From NCBI GenBank assembly GCA_963747535.1, contig CAVVFX010000003.1:310001-374000 (forward strand): a stretch of DNA of 64,000 bases, in the 5' to 3' direction. The DNA is from CAVVFX01 sp963747535 (lineage in GTDB: Bacteria > Acidobacteriota > Terriglobia > Bryobacterales > Bryobacteraceae). The notes under the pieces are model-generated. The model saw nothing but the letters and a program-made list of their open reading frames with translations, was not told where the DNA came from and made no database searches. The translations under genes and the position numbers were made by a program. Shown here in pieces: positions 26,869-37,318 of the stretch (positions within the stretch are counted from its first letter, which is position 1; each line of letters starts with the position of its first letter).

Positions 26869-28206
26869 ATGAGACCGGCGCTGCTTTCGGTCGCTTTAGT
26901 GCCCGCGCTGATTTTCTGTTTCGACACGCCGGGTCTGCGCCTCATCGAGGTCGACCCCGGACATCCGCATGCTGCCGCGCTGCACGCCGGCATGCTGGCC
27001 GGCTTCTCCGATACAGCGCACATTTACGCGCCCCTGGGAGCGGATCTGACCGCGCATCTGAATCGCATCGCCGCGTTCAATCAACGCGCCAGGAATCCCA
27101 CGCACTGGTCGCTCGAGGTATACGCCGGACAGGATTATCTGCAGCAGATGTTGCGCGAGCCGCCGGGCAATGTGGTGGTCCTTTCGGGGCGCAACGGGAA
27201 GAAGATCGATTATATCGATGCGGCATTGCGCGGCGGGCAGAATGTGCTGGCCGACAAACCCTGGATTATCGAGGCGAAAGATCTGCCGCGCCTGGAAGCG
27301 GCGCTGCGCGTGGCGGAAGACAAACGTCGGATCGCCTATGACGCGATGACGCAGCGTTTCGACGCAGCGTATCAATTGCAGCGTGAATTGGTAAGCGATC
27401 CGGAGATCTTCGGCGATCCTTCCCCGGGCACCCCGGAGGAGCCCTCGGTGCGCATGGAGAATCTTCACGCGCTGCTGAAGATGAGCGCGGCAGGTCCGAG
27501 TCTGCGGCCTGCCTGGTACTTCGATATCCGGCAGCAGGGGGAAGGGATCGCTGACGTCGGAACGCACCTGGTGGACCTGGTCGAATGGACGCTGTTCGCC
27601 AATCAGCCGATCGATTACCGCCGCGATATTCAAGTGCTTCGCGCCCGGCGCTGGCCGACGGTTCTGACGCGCGAGCAGTTTGAGCGCGTTACCGGGGAAA
27701 AAACCTGGCCCGACTTTCTCCGGGAATCCGTGAAGGACGACCGCCTGCAGTATTTCACCAACAACGACGGGGTGTTTACGATTCGCGGAGTTCATGTCCT
27801 GTTGAGCGTGAAGTGGGAGTACGAGGCTCCGGTGGGAGTGAAGGATTCTTATTTCGCGTCCTACCAGGGCACTCACTCGCGGGTCGAACTGCGCGAAGGG
27901 GCGGCGGAACATTACACACCGGAAGTGTTCGTGATTCCCGGATCGGGACATCGCAAAGCGGTATTGGCCAGGCTGAAGGCGATGCGTCCGAGCGACGTGG
28001 TCGACCCGTCCGGAGAGGCACTGCATGTCGTGCTTACGCCGGCTGAACGCACGCGAGACGAGAACTCTTTCGGACTGCTTGCCGACCGCTTCCTTGGATA
28101 CGTCCGCGACCCTAAGACGTTGCCTTCCTGGGAAACGCCCAATATGATTGCGAAATATTACGTCACGACGCGATGCGTTCAACTGGCGCGCGAGGGGCGT
28201 CCATGA
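26869..28206 (+). CDS. Secreted Gfo/Idh/MocA-like oxidoreductase (Oxidoreduct_C type)
   Basis: A 445-residue protein with a signal-like N-terminus (MRPALLSVALVPALIFCFDT). The N-terminal Rossmann half contains NVLADKPWIIEAKDLPRLE, the DKP version of the EKP motif. The C-terminal half carries QGEGIADVGTHLVDLVEWTL, typical of the putative oxidoreductase C-terminal domain. NAD-dependent sugar or polyol oxidation is the family's role; the substrate is unknown. The gene follows the DegT aminotransferase by 2 bases and precedes the ceramidase-like gene, suggesting a shared secreted pathway acting on a sugar- or lipid-linked compound. Confidence 0.85.
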   Translation: MRPALLSVALVPALIFCFDTPGLRLIEVDPGHPHAAALHAGMLAGFSDTAHIYAPLGADLTAHLNRIAAFNQRARNPTHWSLEVYAGQDYLQQMLREPPGNVVVLSGRNGKKIDYIDAALRGGQNVLADKPWIIEAKDLPRLEAALRVAEDKRRIAYDAMTQRFDAAYQLQRELVSDPEIFGDPSPGTPEEPSVRMENLHALLKMSAAGPSLRPAWYFDIRQQGEGIADVGTHLVDLVEWTLFANQPIDYRRDIQVLRARRWPTVLTREQFERVTGEKTWPDFLRESVKDDRLQYFTNNDGVFTIRGVHVLLSVKWEYEAPVGVKDSYFASYQGTHSRVELREGAAEHYTPEVFVIPGSGHRKAVLARLKAMRPSDVVDPSGEALHVVLTPAERTRDENSFGLLADRFLGYVRDPKTLPSWETPNMIAKYYVTTRCVQLAREGRP

Positions 28207-28333
28207 CGAGGGGCTCGCGGATGCCGGTTTTGATGTTCGGGGTGGCTGGCTTCACTTGTTTAACCGGATGCCGAGTCACCGGATACCGCGGAACGCGCGG
28301 CGACCTGATCAGCTTTCCAGGACCACTGGCGAA

Positions 28334-29719
28334 ATGAAGTCCCCGGTGGCCCTTCTGCTTCTTCTGCGGCTTCTTCTGCCCCTGTCGGCGCATGCGGCCG
28401 GCAGTGCTTTTCAGGCCGGTTTGGCCCGCGTTAAAATCACGCCCGATCTGCCGGTCTGGCTGAATGGATATGGCAACCGGACTCACACCAGCAACCATGT
28501 CATGCAGGATTTGTGGGCGAAGGCGCTTGCGCTCGAAGACGGCAAAGGTGGGCGTGTGGTGATCGTGACCGCGGACGTTCTGTTTCTCCCGCGGGAAATC
28601 ACCGGCGTGGTCGCGGAGCGTTGCGAGAAACAATTTGGAGTGAAGAGATCGCAACTGCTGTTCAACGCCTCCCACACGCACTCCGGACCGGCCATCTGGC
28701 CGAAGATCCATGTGTTGTTCGACATGAATCCTGCGGATATGGAGAAGACCCGGCAATATGCCCTGAAGCTCACGGATCAACTTACCGGGATCGTGGGAGA
28801 ATCGCTGCGCGACCTTTCTCCGGCCGCGCTCTCCTTCAGCCAGGACGAAGCGGATTTCGCCATCAATCGCCGGCTCGCGCAACTCGAGAAGCTCTATCCC
28901 GAACGGCAGTTTCCCGCGCCCGTAGACCACTCCGTTCCGGTGCTTTGCGTGACCGCGCCGAATGGCAGGTTGCGCGCAGTACTTTTTGGATACGCTTGTC
29001 ACAACACCACGCTGACCGGCGAGTTCTATGAGGTTGCGGGGGATTATGCCGGCTACGCGCAGGCGGCCCTGGAGCGGTCTCATCCTGGTGCGCAGGCGAT
29101 GTTTCTCCAGCTTTGCGGAGGCGATCAGAATCCGGATCCGCGAAGCCGGATCGATCTTCCGGAAAAGCATGGCGGCGAACTGGCAGCCGTAGTGAACCGC
29201 GCCCTCGCGAAGCCACAACAAAACCTGACCGGGCCGCTGCGCACGGCCTACGAACTGACGCGGCTCACCTTCGCGCCGCACACGCGCCAAACGTTCGAGG
29301 AAGAAAGCCGGAGTTCCGACCGGTTCAAAGTACGCCGCGCCAAACTGATGCTCGAGACGTACGATCGCGGCCAACCGATCCGCTCGGTCCCGTATCCCGT
29401 CCAGGCAATTCGTTTTGGGGACGGCTTGGCGCTTCTGACTCTGGGCGGCGAAGTCGTGGTCGATTATTCGATTCGCGCGCACCGCGAGTACCTGGGAATG
29501 AACCTGGTAGTCGCGGGCTACAGCAACGACGTCATGTCCTACATCCCGTCGGTGCGCGTGCTCCATGAGGGCGGCTATGAAGCCTCGGGTGCCATGGTCT
29601 ATTACGAGCAACCCGGCCCCTACACGGATCGGGTCGAAGAAGAAATCTTCGCTGCAGTCCACCGCGTCCTGGCGAAGGTCGGCATCGCGCCCGCCGCCAA
29701 AGCCGGCTCGACACGCTGA
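28334..29719 (+). CDS. Neutral/alkaline ceramidase-like secreted hydrolase
   Basis: A 461-residue protein with a strong signal peptide (MKSPVALLLLLRLLLPLSAH). It matches the N-terminal domain of non-lysosomal ceramidases (PF04734-like): ARVKITPDLPVWLNGYGNRT, SQLLFNASHTHSGPAIWPKI with the zinc-binding HTH, YACHNTTL, and LQLCGGDQNPDP. The C-terminal immunoglobulin-like domain of full ceramidases is absent, which is common in these bacterial homologues, so the substrate may not be ceramide. I chose ATG 28334 because earlier in-frame Mets have no signal peptide. It ends the DegT-Gfo/Idh cluster (127-base gap). Confidence 0.82.
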   Translation: MKSPVALLLLLRLLLPLSAHAAGSAFQAGLARVKITPDLPVWLNGYGNRTHTSNHVMQDLWAKALALEDGKGGRVVIVTADVLFLPREITGVVAERCEKQFGVKRSQLLFNASHTHSGPAIWPKIHVLFDMNPADMEKTRQYALKLTDQLTGIVGESLRDLSPAALSFSQDEADFAINRRLAQLEKLYPERQFPAPVDHSVPVLCVTAPNGRLRAVLFGYACHNTTLTGEFYEVAGDYAGYAQAALERSHPGAQAMFLQLCGGDQNPDPRSRIDLPEKHGGELAAVVNRALAKPQQNLTGPLRTAYELTRLTFAPHTRQTFEEESRSSDRFKVRRAKLMLETYDRGQPIRSVPYPVQAIRFGDGLALLTLGGEVVVDYSIRAHREYLGMNLVVAGYSNDVMSYIPSVRVLHEGGYEASGAMVYYEQPGPYTDRVEEEIFAAVHRVLAKVGIAPAAKAGSTR

Positions 29720-30063
29720 TTTCTCATATTTCGGTACGTGAAATTTCATTACCGCCTGATCAAGACGGGCGCATGCTCACGCATGGTCCCAAGATGTCCT
29801 ACGGGACGACCCTGAACTGGTATTTTGCGAATACTGAGGGGTCCGGCCTGCCCCCACTGCTTCAGTCAGGAGGAAACCATAAAAACGATCTGGTTGGGTG
29901 ATCCCAAAAAGGGAAAATAGCGATTCAGTGGAGGTGTCCCGGCCGGAATCTCGACGGGGTGATCGGTCCGACACGAACGCCAGGCTGGCGCCGGGAAGGA
30001 GAAGAAGAATACCGCGCTGATCTTTTAGATTTTTTTCGCTTTTCTCTCGCCTATACTATTCTC
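29720..30063. other. Intergenic, nothing supported
   Basis: About 340 bases between the ceramidase-like gene and the small remnant upstream of htpG. A TATACTATT at about 30052 could be a -10 box for transcription toward htpG. No gene seen. Confidence 0.35.
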
Positions 30064-30252
30064 GTGGGACTGCGCCGAATCTGCACCGTCTCCTTCACCG
30101 ATCCTGTCGGTATTTCGCACGCCGTCGACGTCACGGCCGCGACCCTGGATGAAGCTGCGGTGCTGCCGTGGCCGAGTTCCGGTGCGTCGGGCGATTCGGG
30201 CCTCACCGCCTGGCCGCGACCTGCGGTGCCGGTTCCCGCTTGCATCTTATAG
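30064..30252 (+). pseudogene. Small hypothetical protein, frameshifted
   Basis: From GTG 30064 the frame reads RRICTVSFTDPVGISHAVDV and TAATLDEAAVL, the start of a small acidobacterial family (CTVSF-D--GI-H-V-V-A-TL-EAA). After AAVL the frame becomes Pro/Ser-rich and wrong, while a neighbouring frame continues VAEFRCVGRFGPHRLAATCG as the family would. One base change near 30170 therefore splits the gene. It ends 15 bases before htpG. Confidence 0.45.
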
Positions 30253-30267
30253 TAGTTAAGGCAAACC

Positions 30268-32133
30268 ATGTCTCAACGTGAATTTCAGACCGAAGTCAGT
30301 CAGTTACTGCAACTCATCGTACATTCTCTTTACTCGCACCCCGAGATCTTCCTGCGCGAACTGATCTCCAACTCCTCAGATGCGCTCGATAAGCTTCGTT
30401 ACCTGACGCTTACGGACGACGCCTACCGGACGGTATCGTTCGATCCGCGCATTGAGCTTGAACTCGATGAGGAGAAGAAAACCCTCACCATCAGCGACAC
30501 CGGAATCGGCATGAATGAGCAGGATTTAATCTCGAACCTCGGCACCATCGCCCGCTCCGGAACCAAGAGTTTCGTCTCGCAGCTCTCTGGCGACGCCAGG
30601 AAAGATTCGAACCTCATCGGCCAGTTCGGCGTGGGCTTCTACAGTTCATTCATGGTGGCCAGCCGGGTGGAAGTGCTGTCCCGCAAAGCTGGCGAAGAAC
30701 TTGCATGGCGCTGGACCAGCGACGGCGCCACAGGCTTCGACATCGAACCCGCCGAGCGCATCGTTGCCGGCACTACAGTCCTCCTGCATTTCAACGAGGA
30801 AGGCTCGCAGTATGCCAATAGCTGGCGCCTGCAACAGATCGTGAAGAAGTACTCGAACCACATCGCGTTCCCGATCTTCCTCACCTACGACAAGAGCGGG
30901 TGGAACGAGGTGGAGAAGAAGTCCATCGCGAGCCGCACCACCGAACAGGTCAATGCCGCGAGCGCTCCCTGGCGCCGCCCCAAGTCGGAACTTAAGGACG
31001 AGGACTACAAGGAATTCTACAAATCCCTCACCGGCGATTGGGAAGATCCGCTCTTCTGGTTCCATACCAAGGCCGAAGGCACTCTCGACTACACCACGCT
31101 GTTCTTCATCCCCTCGCGCGCACCCCTCGACCTCCACCAAGCCGAGTACAAGGGAGGCGTCAAGCTATACGTGAAGCGCGTCTTCATCCTCGACGACGCT
31201 AAAGAGCTTCTGCCGCAGTACCTGCGCTTCGTGCGTGGCATTGTCGACAGCGAAGACCTACCGCTCAACATCAGCCGCGAAATCCTCCAGCAGAACAAGG
31301 TGCTCGCAAGCATTCGAACCGCGAGCATCAAGAAGATCCTGACTGAGATCAAGAACATCGCCGCCAACCAGCCCGAACAATATGCGAAGTTCATCGGCGA
31401 GTACAACCGACTGCTCAAGGAAGGTCTCTATAGCGATTCCGCCAATCGCGAGGTGCTCCTCGACCTGATCCGCGCCAAGTCCACCAAAGTGGAAGGCCTC
31501 ACCAGCCTCGCCGACGTCAAGTCCCGCATGAAAGACGATCAGAAGAGCATCTACTACATCACCGGCGCCACCGAAGCCCAACTTCGCACCTCGCCGCTCC
31601 TCGAAATCTATAAGAAGAAGGGGTTCGAGGTGCTGGTTCTCGACGACGAAATCGACGAGATCGTTTTCTCAACCGTGGACAAATATGGCGAGACCGAACT
31701 GAAGGCCGTCAACAAGACCTCCACCAGCGAAGATCTGAAAGACTATGTCGAGCCTGACAAGTCCCAGGAACTCAAACCCCTGCTCGACAAGATCAAGGCC
31801 ACCATCGGCGACCGTGTGAAGGATGTTCGCGCCTCTGTCCGGCTCGCCGACAGCCCCTCCTGCATCGTTTCCGACGAAGATGAGCCGTCGCTCAAGATGC
31901 AGCAGATGCTTCGCGCGATGGGTCAAAAAAACGTGCCCGCAATCAAGCCCACGCTCGAAATCAATCCGGATCACGAGATCGTGAAGAAGATGCTGGCCCA
32001 CACCGGCGACGCGCTCACCGAAGACGCCGCGTGGCTGCTTTATGACCAGGCGCTCCTGATGGAAGGCGTGTCCCTGCAAGACCCCAGTGCGTTCGTCCAA
32101 CGTCTCAACCGTGTCCTGAACCGCTCGATTTAA
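30268..32133 (+). CDS. htpG: Molecular chaperone HtpG (Hsp90)
   Basis: A complete 621-residue bacterial Hsp90. The N-terminal ATPase domain shows FLRELISNSSDALDKLRYLT, SDTGIGMNEQDLISNLGTIA and IGQFGVGFYSSFMVA. The middle domain has the conserved LPLNISREILQQNK. The C-terminal dimerisation domain ends LLYDQALLMEGVSL. Cytoplasmic ATP-dependent chaperone that helps fold clients under stress. The ATG at 30268 gives the usual N-terminus. No neighbour shares its strand closely downstream, so it appears to be single. Confidence 0.97.
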   Translation: MSQREFQTEVSQLLQLIVHSLYSHPEIFLRELISNSSDALDKLRYLTLTDDAYRTVSFDPRIELELDEEKKTLTISDTGIGMNEQDLISNLGTIARSGTKSFVSQLSGDARKDSNLIGQFGVGFYSSFMVASRVEVLSRKAGEELAWRWTSDGATGFDIEPAERIVAGTTVLLHFNEEGSQYANSWRLQQIVKKYSNHIAFPIFLTYDKSGWNEVEKKSIASRTTEQVNAASAPWRRPKSELKDEDYKEFYKSLTGDWEDPLFWFHTKAEGTLDYTTLFFIPSRAPLDLHQAEYKGGVKLYVKRVFILDDAKELLPQYLRFVRGIVDSEDLPLNISREILQQNKVLASIRTASIKKILTEIKNIAANQPEQYAKFIGEYNRLLKEGLYSDSANREVLLDLIRAKSTKVEGLTSLADVKSRMKDDQKSIYYITGATEAQLRTSPLLEIYKKKGFEVLVLDDEIDEIVFSTVDKYGETELKAVNKTSTSEDLKDYVEPDKSQELKPLLDKIKATIGDRVKDVRASVRLADSPSCIVSDEDEPSLKMQQMLRAMGQKNVPAIKPTLEINPDHEIVKKMLAHTGDALTEDAAWLLYDQALLMEGVSLQDPSAFVQRLNRVLNRSI

Positions 32134-32576
32134 CGCGCGGCAAAAAGAATGGGTGCCTGGACAGAACGGCTCAGGCGCCTCGAAGTCCACATTGGCCGGG
32201 AACGCGGCTCCGCGTGGCGGTGAAGCAGCCGCAAGCCGTGCACGAACTCCAGTTCGGGAAATTGCAGCCCGAACGAGGAGGTGACCAAGGCAAGGCTACG
32301 GAAGGTGCTACGCGGCTGAGTCCCGCCACTTCGAAAAGCCGCGGGTGCGATCACGAGGGCAGGTAAGACAAGTTGCTCCGTGGGCTTTGGGGCAGCCTAT
32401 CTTTCGCCGGCGCGCTTCGTTCTCCTGGTAGTAGCGGGCCGCGATTCGCTCGCGACCGGCTTCTTGATTCTGGTCAAGCTTTCGTTAAGCGCAGCTGGGA
32501 ATGGAACGATAACCAGATTCCGGGCGCTAATAGCCACTTGAATTGACCTGCCGGGAGATGGATACTCAAGTGAAGT
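32134..32576. other. Intergenic, nothing supported
   Basis: About 440 bases between htpG and the broken permease. Only short frames of low quality on both strands; no repeats or hairpins stand out. Confidence 0.4.
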
Positions 32577-33982
32577 ATGATGGGCTTCTTGAACGATTTG
32601 AAGTTCGCGGTGCGTTCCCTCGCCCGCACAAAAGGGCTGACCATCACCGTGGTGCTCACGCTCGCTCTCGGGATCGGAGCAAACGCCGCCATCTTCACAC
32701 TGGTTCGAGGTGTTCTCTTGCGCCCGCTCGTGAATCGCGATGAGGATCGCCTCGTCTATATCCGTCAAAGTGCCCCCGGCATCGGCATCGAGAACGCTAC
32801 TTTTTCAGTGCCCGAAATGCAGGATCTGCGCGCACGCGTCAAGACCCTCACCAAGTTCGGTGACTTTTCCACTATCGGATTCACTCTCGTGGGCCTGGGC
32901 GAGCCTCGCGAGGTCCGCGCGGGCGTGGTCGGCGGCTCGTACTTCGAGGTGATGGGACTGCACCCGGTTCTCGGCCGCCTCCTCGATATGCGTGACGACG
33001 GACCGGCTGCCGCGGGTGCCGCGGTACTCACCTATCGGTTCTGGACGACGGCATTGAAAAGCGATCCGTCGGTACTGCACAAATCCTCCGCCTTGGTACG
33101 CGCCAGGCCACGGTGGTCGGAGTACTTGAACCATCGGTTCCGTACCCCGCGGAGACGGAGCTCATAGCCAACATTGTCACCAGTCCGCATCATTTATCTG
33201 CCACTATGGTTACCGGGCGAGTGCACCGCATGACTGAACTCTTCGGCCGCCTCGCGCCCGGCGTCAGCCTGGAAACTGCACGGGCTGAACTGCGGACCGT
33301 TTACGCCTCGATGGTCAAAGACCATCCCGAGGCCTACTCGAAGAAAGCGGATTCTCGCATCGACGTCGTGCGCCTCCGCGATCAAATCACGTCACGCGCA
33401 AGAACTGTATTGCTGGTTCTGATGACCGCGTCCATATTGGTCTTTATCATCGCCTGCTCGAACGTCGCCAACCTCATACTGGCACGCACCGTCCGCCGGG
33501 AAGGCGAACTTGCGATTCGAGCGGCCCTTGGAGCAGATGCCTCGGCATTGCGGCGCACTCTCCTGGCGGAAAGTCTGCTGTTGTGTGTCTCCGGTGCGGC
33601 GCTCGGCGTCCTTAGTGCCCGCCCAATGGTCGCTATCCTGGCGCGTTACGCCGCACGTTTCTCGGTACGTGCTCTCGAACTCACCATTGATTCGAGCATG
33701 CTCTGGATCGGCGCAGCGCTGGCCCTGATTGCTGCTGTGCTGCTCGCCTATGTTCCCCGCCTTCCGACGTCCGATGTATCGCCGGGTCTCAACCTCACGG
33801 CCAGCAGTCTTCGAATTACGGGCAGCACCGGCCGCCGCCTCCGAATTTTTGCGGTTACCCAAATCGCCGCGTCTTTTGTGTTACTCGCTGGAGCAAGCAT
33901 GCTGCCGGCGGGCTTCCGCAACTGCCTGCGATGCCAGCCTCGTGCGTCGAGAGGGATGGTTTGTGCTCCGTTTCAAATTTGA
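32577..33982 (+). pseudogene. ADOP-type ABC transporter permease, frameshifted and truncated
   Basis: The N-terminal half (from ATG 32577) is the typical acidobacterial permease start: FLNDLKFAVRSLARTKGLTI and ALGIGANAAIFTLVRGVLLR, a membrane helix plus MacB-like periplasmic domain. After about 33080 the frame changes; the next frame resumes at LRLGTRQATVVGVLEPSVPY and continues through the FtsX core (LLVLMTASILVFIIACSNVA, TVRREGELAIRAALGA). The protein then breaks off at FVLLAGASML followed by unrelated residues and a stop. Full members have about 800 residues with two FtsX domains; here the second half is absent. Non-functional as sequenced. Confidence 0.8.
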
Positions 33983-34413
33983 CCATTTTGTGAACTTGTT
34001 GGCCACCAAGTGGATCTAGCGTACGTTGCCTTTCCATCGAGGAGAACCAATCCGAATTGGCGAAAGTCGTGAGTTGCTCGTGAACCATACGGCCATTTAT
34101 GCGGCGTAATCTTTTACGCCGAACTCCTGACCTTTGTTGGGGCGACGAGGATTTCGCAAGACAAAGATTTGGCGCCTGCAGGTTCAGATATCCTACAACT
34201 CGTTTCAGACGAACTGACGTTACGCCAACGCCGATAGCTTCGGGAAGCCAGACTTCCGGGCCCACTTCACGTCACTGGATGTTTTATCCTGCATATCATG
34301 CGAAGTGGACCGCGAGGCCAGCCGCGCCCAAACCAAGTATTATCGATGCTGCGCGATTCGAGTATGCGCGGCCGCGCTCGAAACCTCGTGAGCTTTCTAC
34401 GCCAGGAGGCACT
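33983..34413. other. Intergenic, nothing supported
   Basis: About 430 bases behind the truncated permease. Probably contains the scar of the deletion that removed the permease 3' half. AGGAGG at 34404-34409 is the ribosome-binding site of the next gene. Confidence 0.4.
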
Positions 34414-36705
34414 ATGTATACACAAATGTCCAAAGCGTCGTTTTTCATTTTCGCGATACTCAACGCGGCACACGCCCAGGTGGTGACGCTGGTCAACACG
34501 ATTCCCACTGGTAATCTTGCCGGGCAGCCGCCGGCGTTAACCGGAGCCGCGCCGATTCTAGGCGGCGGGGGGCAGGTGATCGCGGACGCTTTTCCCATGG
34601 AAGGCACAGCCACGCTCGACCAGGTCACGGTAGCCGTCCAATACTTGCCTTTGCCAAACGGTCTCGGAACCTCGCCGATGTTGCTGACGATTTTGAGTGA
34701 CAACAACAATTCTCCCGGCACGCCGATCGAGAGTTGGACGGTCCCCTTCAGTCCGGCGGAAACAAACCTCACTCTCATTACGGTGACGTCTGTTACCCAC
34801 GCCGTACTGAACGGGCAGCTTTATTGGATTTCGGTGGTCCCCGCGGACCCGACCACTACCGGCATCGGTTGGGGCTTGGTAGCGGCTAGCCCCAACAGTC
34901 CCGCGCTGCCCATCGCGACGTCCGGCCTCGGCATAAACAGTGGGTGGGGACCTACCCATACCGGCTTCGCCAACGAGTTCAGCGTCACGGGCACAACCGT
35001 GATGACGACGCCACCTCCCTACATCTATTCGGTGGAGAATTCGGCGAGCTACGGCTCAAGTGTCGCGCCAGGTTCCATATTCGTCGTTTTCGGTTCGAAT
35101 CTCGCCACTGGACCTGTCGTTCAGGCCAACACCTATCCGCTGCCTCTGACACTTGGCGGAACCGCGATCATGGTGACATCCGGCTCAACTACAGTGGCTT
35201 GCCCGATGGTGTACGCGGGGCTTGGCACAGCGGCGGCCGTGCTGCCTTCGAGCGTACCTCCCGGCAAGGCCATGATGACCGTCAGCTACAACGGAACCGC
35301 GGCCTACTTCCCGACAGAGTTCGATGTCGCACCCACCGCGCCAGGCATCTACACGCTGGCCAGTTCGGGAGCTGGGCCCGGCGTCTTCACGGCGTCGGAC
35401 GGCTCCGCGAAAACCTTCGCTGCAACCGCCAAGACCGGCGAAACCGTCACCCTCTGGGCCACCGGCCTGGGTCCCGTGGCCGGGCCAGATAACGCCTTGC
35501 CTCCCACGTTCCCGAACTTTCCGGGAGTCGAGGTCTTCGTAGGGACGCAGCCCGCAACTGTCATCTACGCCGGACGCTCGGGCTGTTGCGTAGGTCTCGA
35601 TCAAATCTCGTTTGTCGTCCCCGATGGAGTGCAGGGATGCTATGTGCCGGTCACGGTGCACAGCGGGAGCCCCGCTGAAAGTGCGTCCGGCAACTTCGTT
35701 TCGCTGGCCGTCACCAGCGGCGGAGGACCTTGTTCTGACACGGCGCCTACGCTGCCCGTCAGCATCATGAACCAGGCCACCGCCGGACAACCCGTGACGG
35801 TGGCCGCGCTGGCAGCCGGTCCGGTGTCCGTTCTGTTGGGATTGGGTTTCGATGTACGAGTCTACATCGCCCAGAGACTCTCCAAGCTTCTGCACACCAA
35901 GGTGTCGGTGGAGGACGTGGCGAGGCTGATGCACGCGCAACAGAAGCACAATCAGCGCGCCTTCCGGAAGGTGATGACGAAATACGCGGCGGCGTGGAAG
36001 ACGTTGAGTCCGTCCGCCAAAGCTGCGGTTCAAGCCGCATTGGCTCCCAATCAGGAAGGCGCGGTGGCCGGGTTGGGCCGGTACAGTTCGCCGGCCGGGG
36101 TGGCCGCGGCGGTTGGCGGACTGTTTCCCAGCCAGGGAACATGTACGAGCCTTCCATCCACCTTGGTGGGCAGAGTTCAGGTCGGACTCGATGCGGGCGC
36201 CTCACTGGCTCTTTCGGGACAGGCCGGCTCATTCACGATGGCACTGACAAGAACAGGTGAGTACCAGACGCTATTCGGAAACGCTCCGAGCGGTCGCGAC
36301 CTGCCACCCGGCTCTTACACGATCACGGGCAGCGGCGGCCACGACGTGGGTGCGTTCAGTGCGACGTTGAACGTTGGCGGCAACGTTCTCTGGACCAACA
36401 AGGCGGCGATCTCCTCAGTCGACCGGAGCCAACCGCTCACCGTCACCTGGACCAGCGGCACGAGTCCCGGTTACGTTCTCGTCGGAGGCTACGTCGAGTC
36501 GGGCCAAGCGGGTTTCGTGTGTTCGGAGGACGTCACCAAAGGGTCTTTCACGATCCCTGCTTTTGTTCTGTCGACCATGCCCGCGGGGTCTGGCGGGATC
36601 TTTGTAAGTCCCAATCCGCTGTCGCAGCAGATATCGATCCCCGGCGTGGACCTGGCTTATTTCATGGATGGCAGCAACGATGCGAAGTCTCTGGGGTACA
36701 GGTAA
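34414..36705 (+). CDS. Secreted protein with TIGR03437 domain
   Basis: A 763-residue extracellular protein. The signal peptide is MYTQMSKASFFIFAILNAAH (cleavage near AHAQ). A region up to about residue 200 resembles a choice-of-anchor or lectin-like beta domain. Residues about 205-430 hold the Solibacter-type TIGR03437 domain: SVENSASYGSSVAPGSIFVV, FGSNLA, then TGETVTLWATGLGPV and GLDQISFVVP. A helical segment (VYIAQRLSKLLHTKVSVEDV, about 485-560) and a beta-rich C-terminal part follow. ATG 34414 has AGGAGG five bases upstream. Function unknown; the domain marks secreted proteins in this lineage. Confidence 0.83.
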   Translation: MYTQMSKASFFIFAILNAAHAQVVTLVNTIPTGNLAGQPPALTGAAPILGGGGQVIADAFPMEGTATLDQVTVAVQYLPLPNGLGTSPMLLTILSDNNNSPGTPIESWTVPFSPAETNLTLITVTSVTHAVLNGQLYWISVVPADPTTTGIGWGLVAASPNSPALPIATSGLGINSGWGPTHTGFANEFSVTGTTVMTTPPPYIYSVENSASYGSSVAPGSIFVVFGSNLATGPVVQANTYPLPLTLGGTAIMVTSGSTTVACPMVYAGLGTAAAVLPSSVPPGKAMMTVSYNGTAAYFPTEFDVAPTAPGIYTLASSGAGPGVFTASDGSAKTFAATAKTGETVTLWATGLGPVAGPDNALPPTFPNFPGVEVFVGTQPATVIYAGRSGCCVGLDQISFVVPDGVQGCYVPVTVHSGSPAESASGNFVSLAVTSGGGPCSDTAPTLPVSIMNQATAGQPVTVAALAAGPVSVLLGLGFDVRVYIAQRLSKLLHTKVSVEDVARLMHAQQKHNQRAFRKVMTKYAAAWKTLSPSAKAAVQAALAPNQEGAVAGLGRYSSPAGVAAAVGGLFPSQGTCTSLPSTLVGRVQVGLDAGASLALSGQAGSFTMALTRTGEYQTLFGNAPSGRDLPPGSYTITGSGGHDVGAFSATLNVGGNVLWTNKAAISSVDRSQPLTVTWTSGTSPGYVLVGGYVESGQAGFVCSEDVTKGSFTIPAFVLSTMPAGSGGIFVSPNPLSQQISIPGVDLAYFMDGSNDAKSLGYR

Positions 36706-37318
36706 GAGAGCACGCGCCATCCAAGCTTGGCCCTGACAGCGGCCGGCGACCCCCTCTCAGGGCCTGCAACTGAAGCGCAAACCGGCCGGTTCTGCTATGC
36801 TGACAGACTCCGGCGGGATGTTTATGACAAACGGATCGATGAACCGGCGGGACATCTTGAAGGCCAGCGGGCGTACTATATCCACCGCGTTGGGAACTAA
36901 CTATCTGGCGGCCGCTCAGGGCACCGGCAAGAAGCGGGTCCTGGTTATGGGTGCGGGCATCGCGGGTCTCGCCTGCGCGTACGAACTGGTCAGGCGCGGG
37001 CACGATGTAACAGTGCTGGAGGCCAGCGGACGGGCCGGAGGTCATGTGCGTACATTCCATGACCAGTTCGCCGACGGCCTGTACGCGGATATCGGAGCCG
37101 AGCACTTCTATTACCCTGGTTATACGGAATACTGGCGTTATGTTAAGGAGTTCTCCCTCACGCCGATTCCTTATCCGCGACGCGATCACATGGTCAGATT
37201 CCTCAATGGAGACCGATTCACCGAGGACGACCTGCACAGCCGTACAGTGCTTGAGAAGCTTGGGTTCAATCAGAAGGAGTCCGACTTCCTCGCCGATCAC
37301 TCCTGGCCGGAGTTGCAG

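Noticed and set aside
26896..28182. Long minus-strand open frame opposite the Gfo/Idh gene
   Set aside because: Antisense shadow; no motifs, while the plus strand fits its family over full length.
28163..29749. Long minus-strand open frame opposite the ceramidase-like gene
   Set aside because: Arg/Gly/His-rich composition typical of antisense frames in high-GC genes; the plus strand has a signal peptide and clear motifs.
36797..36838. Upstream Met at 36797 as start of the amine oxidase
   Set aside because: It would put 14 unrelated residues before the twin-Arg-like signal and has no ribosome-binding site.
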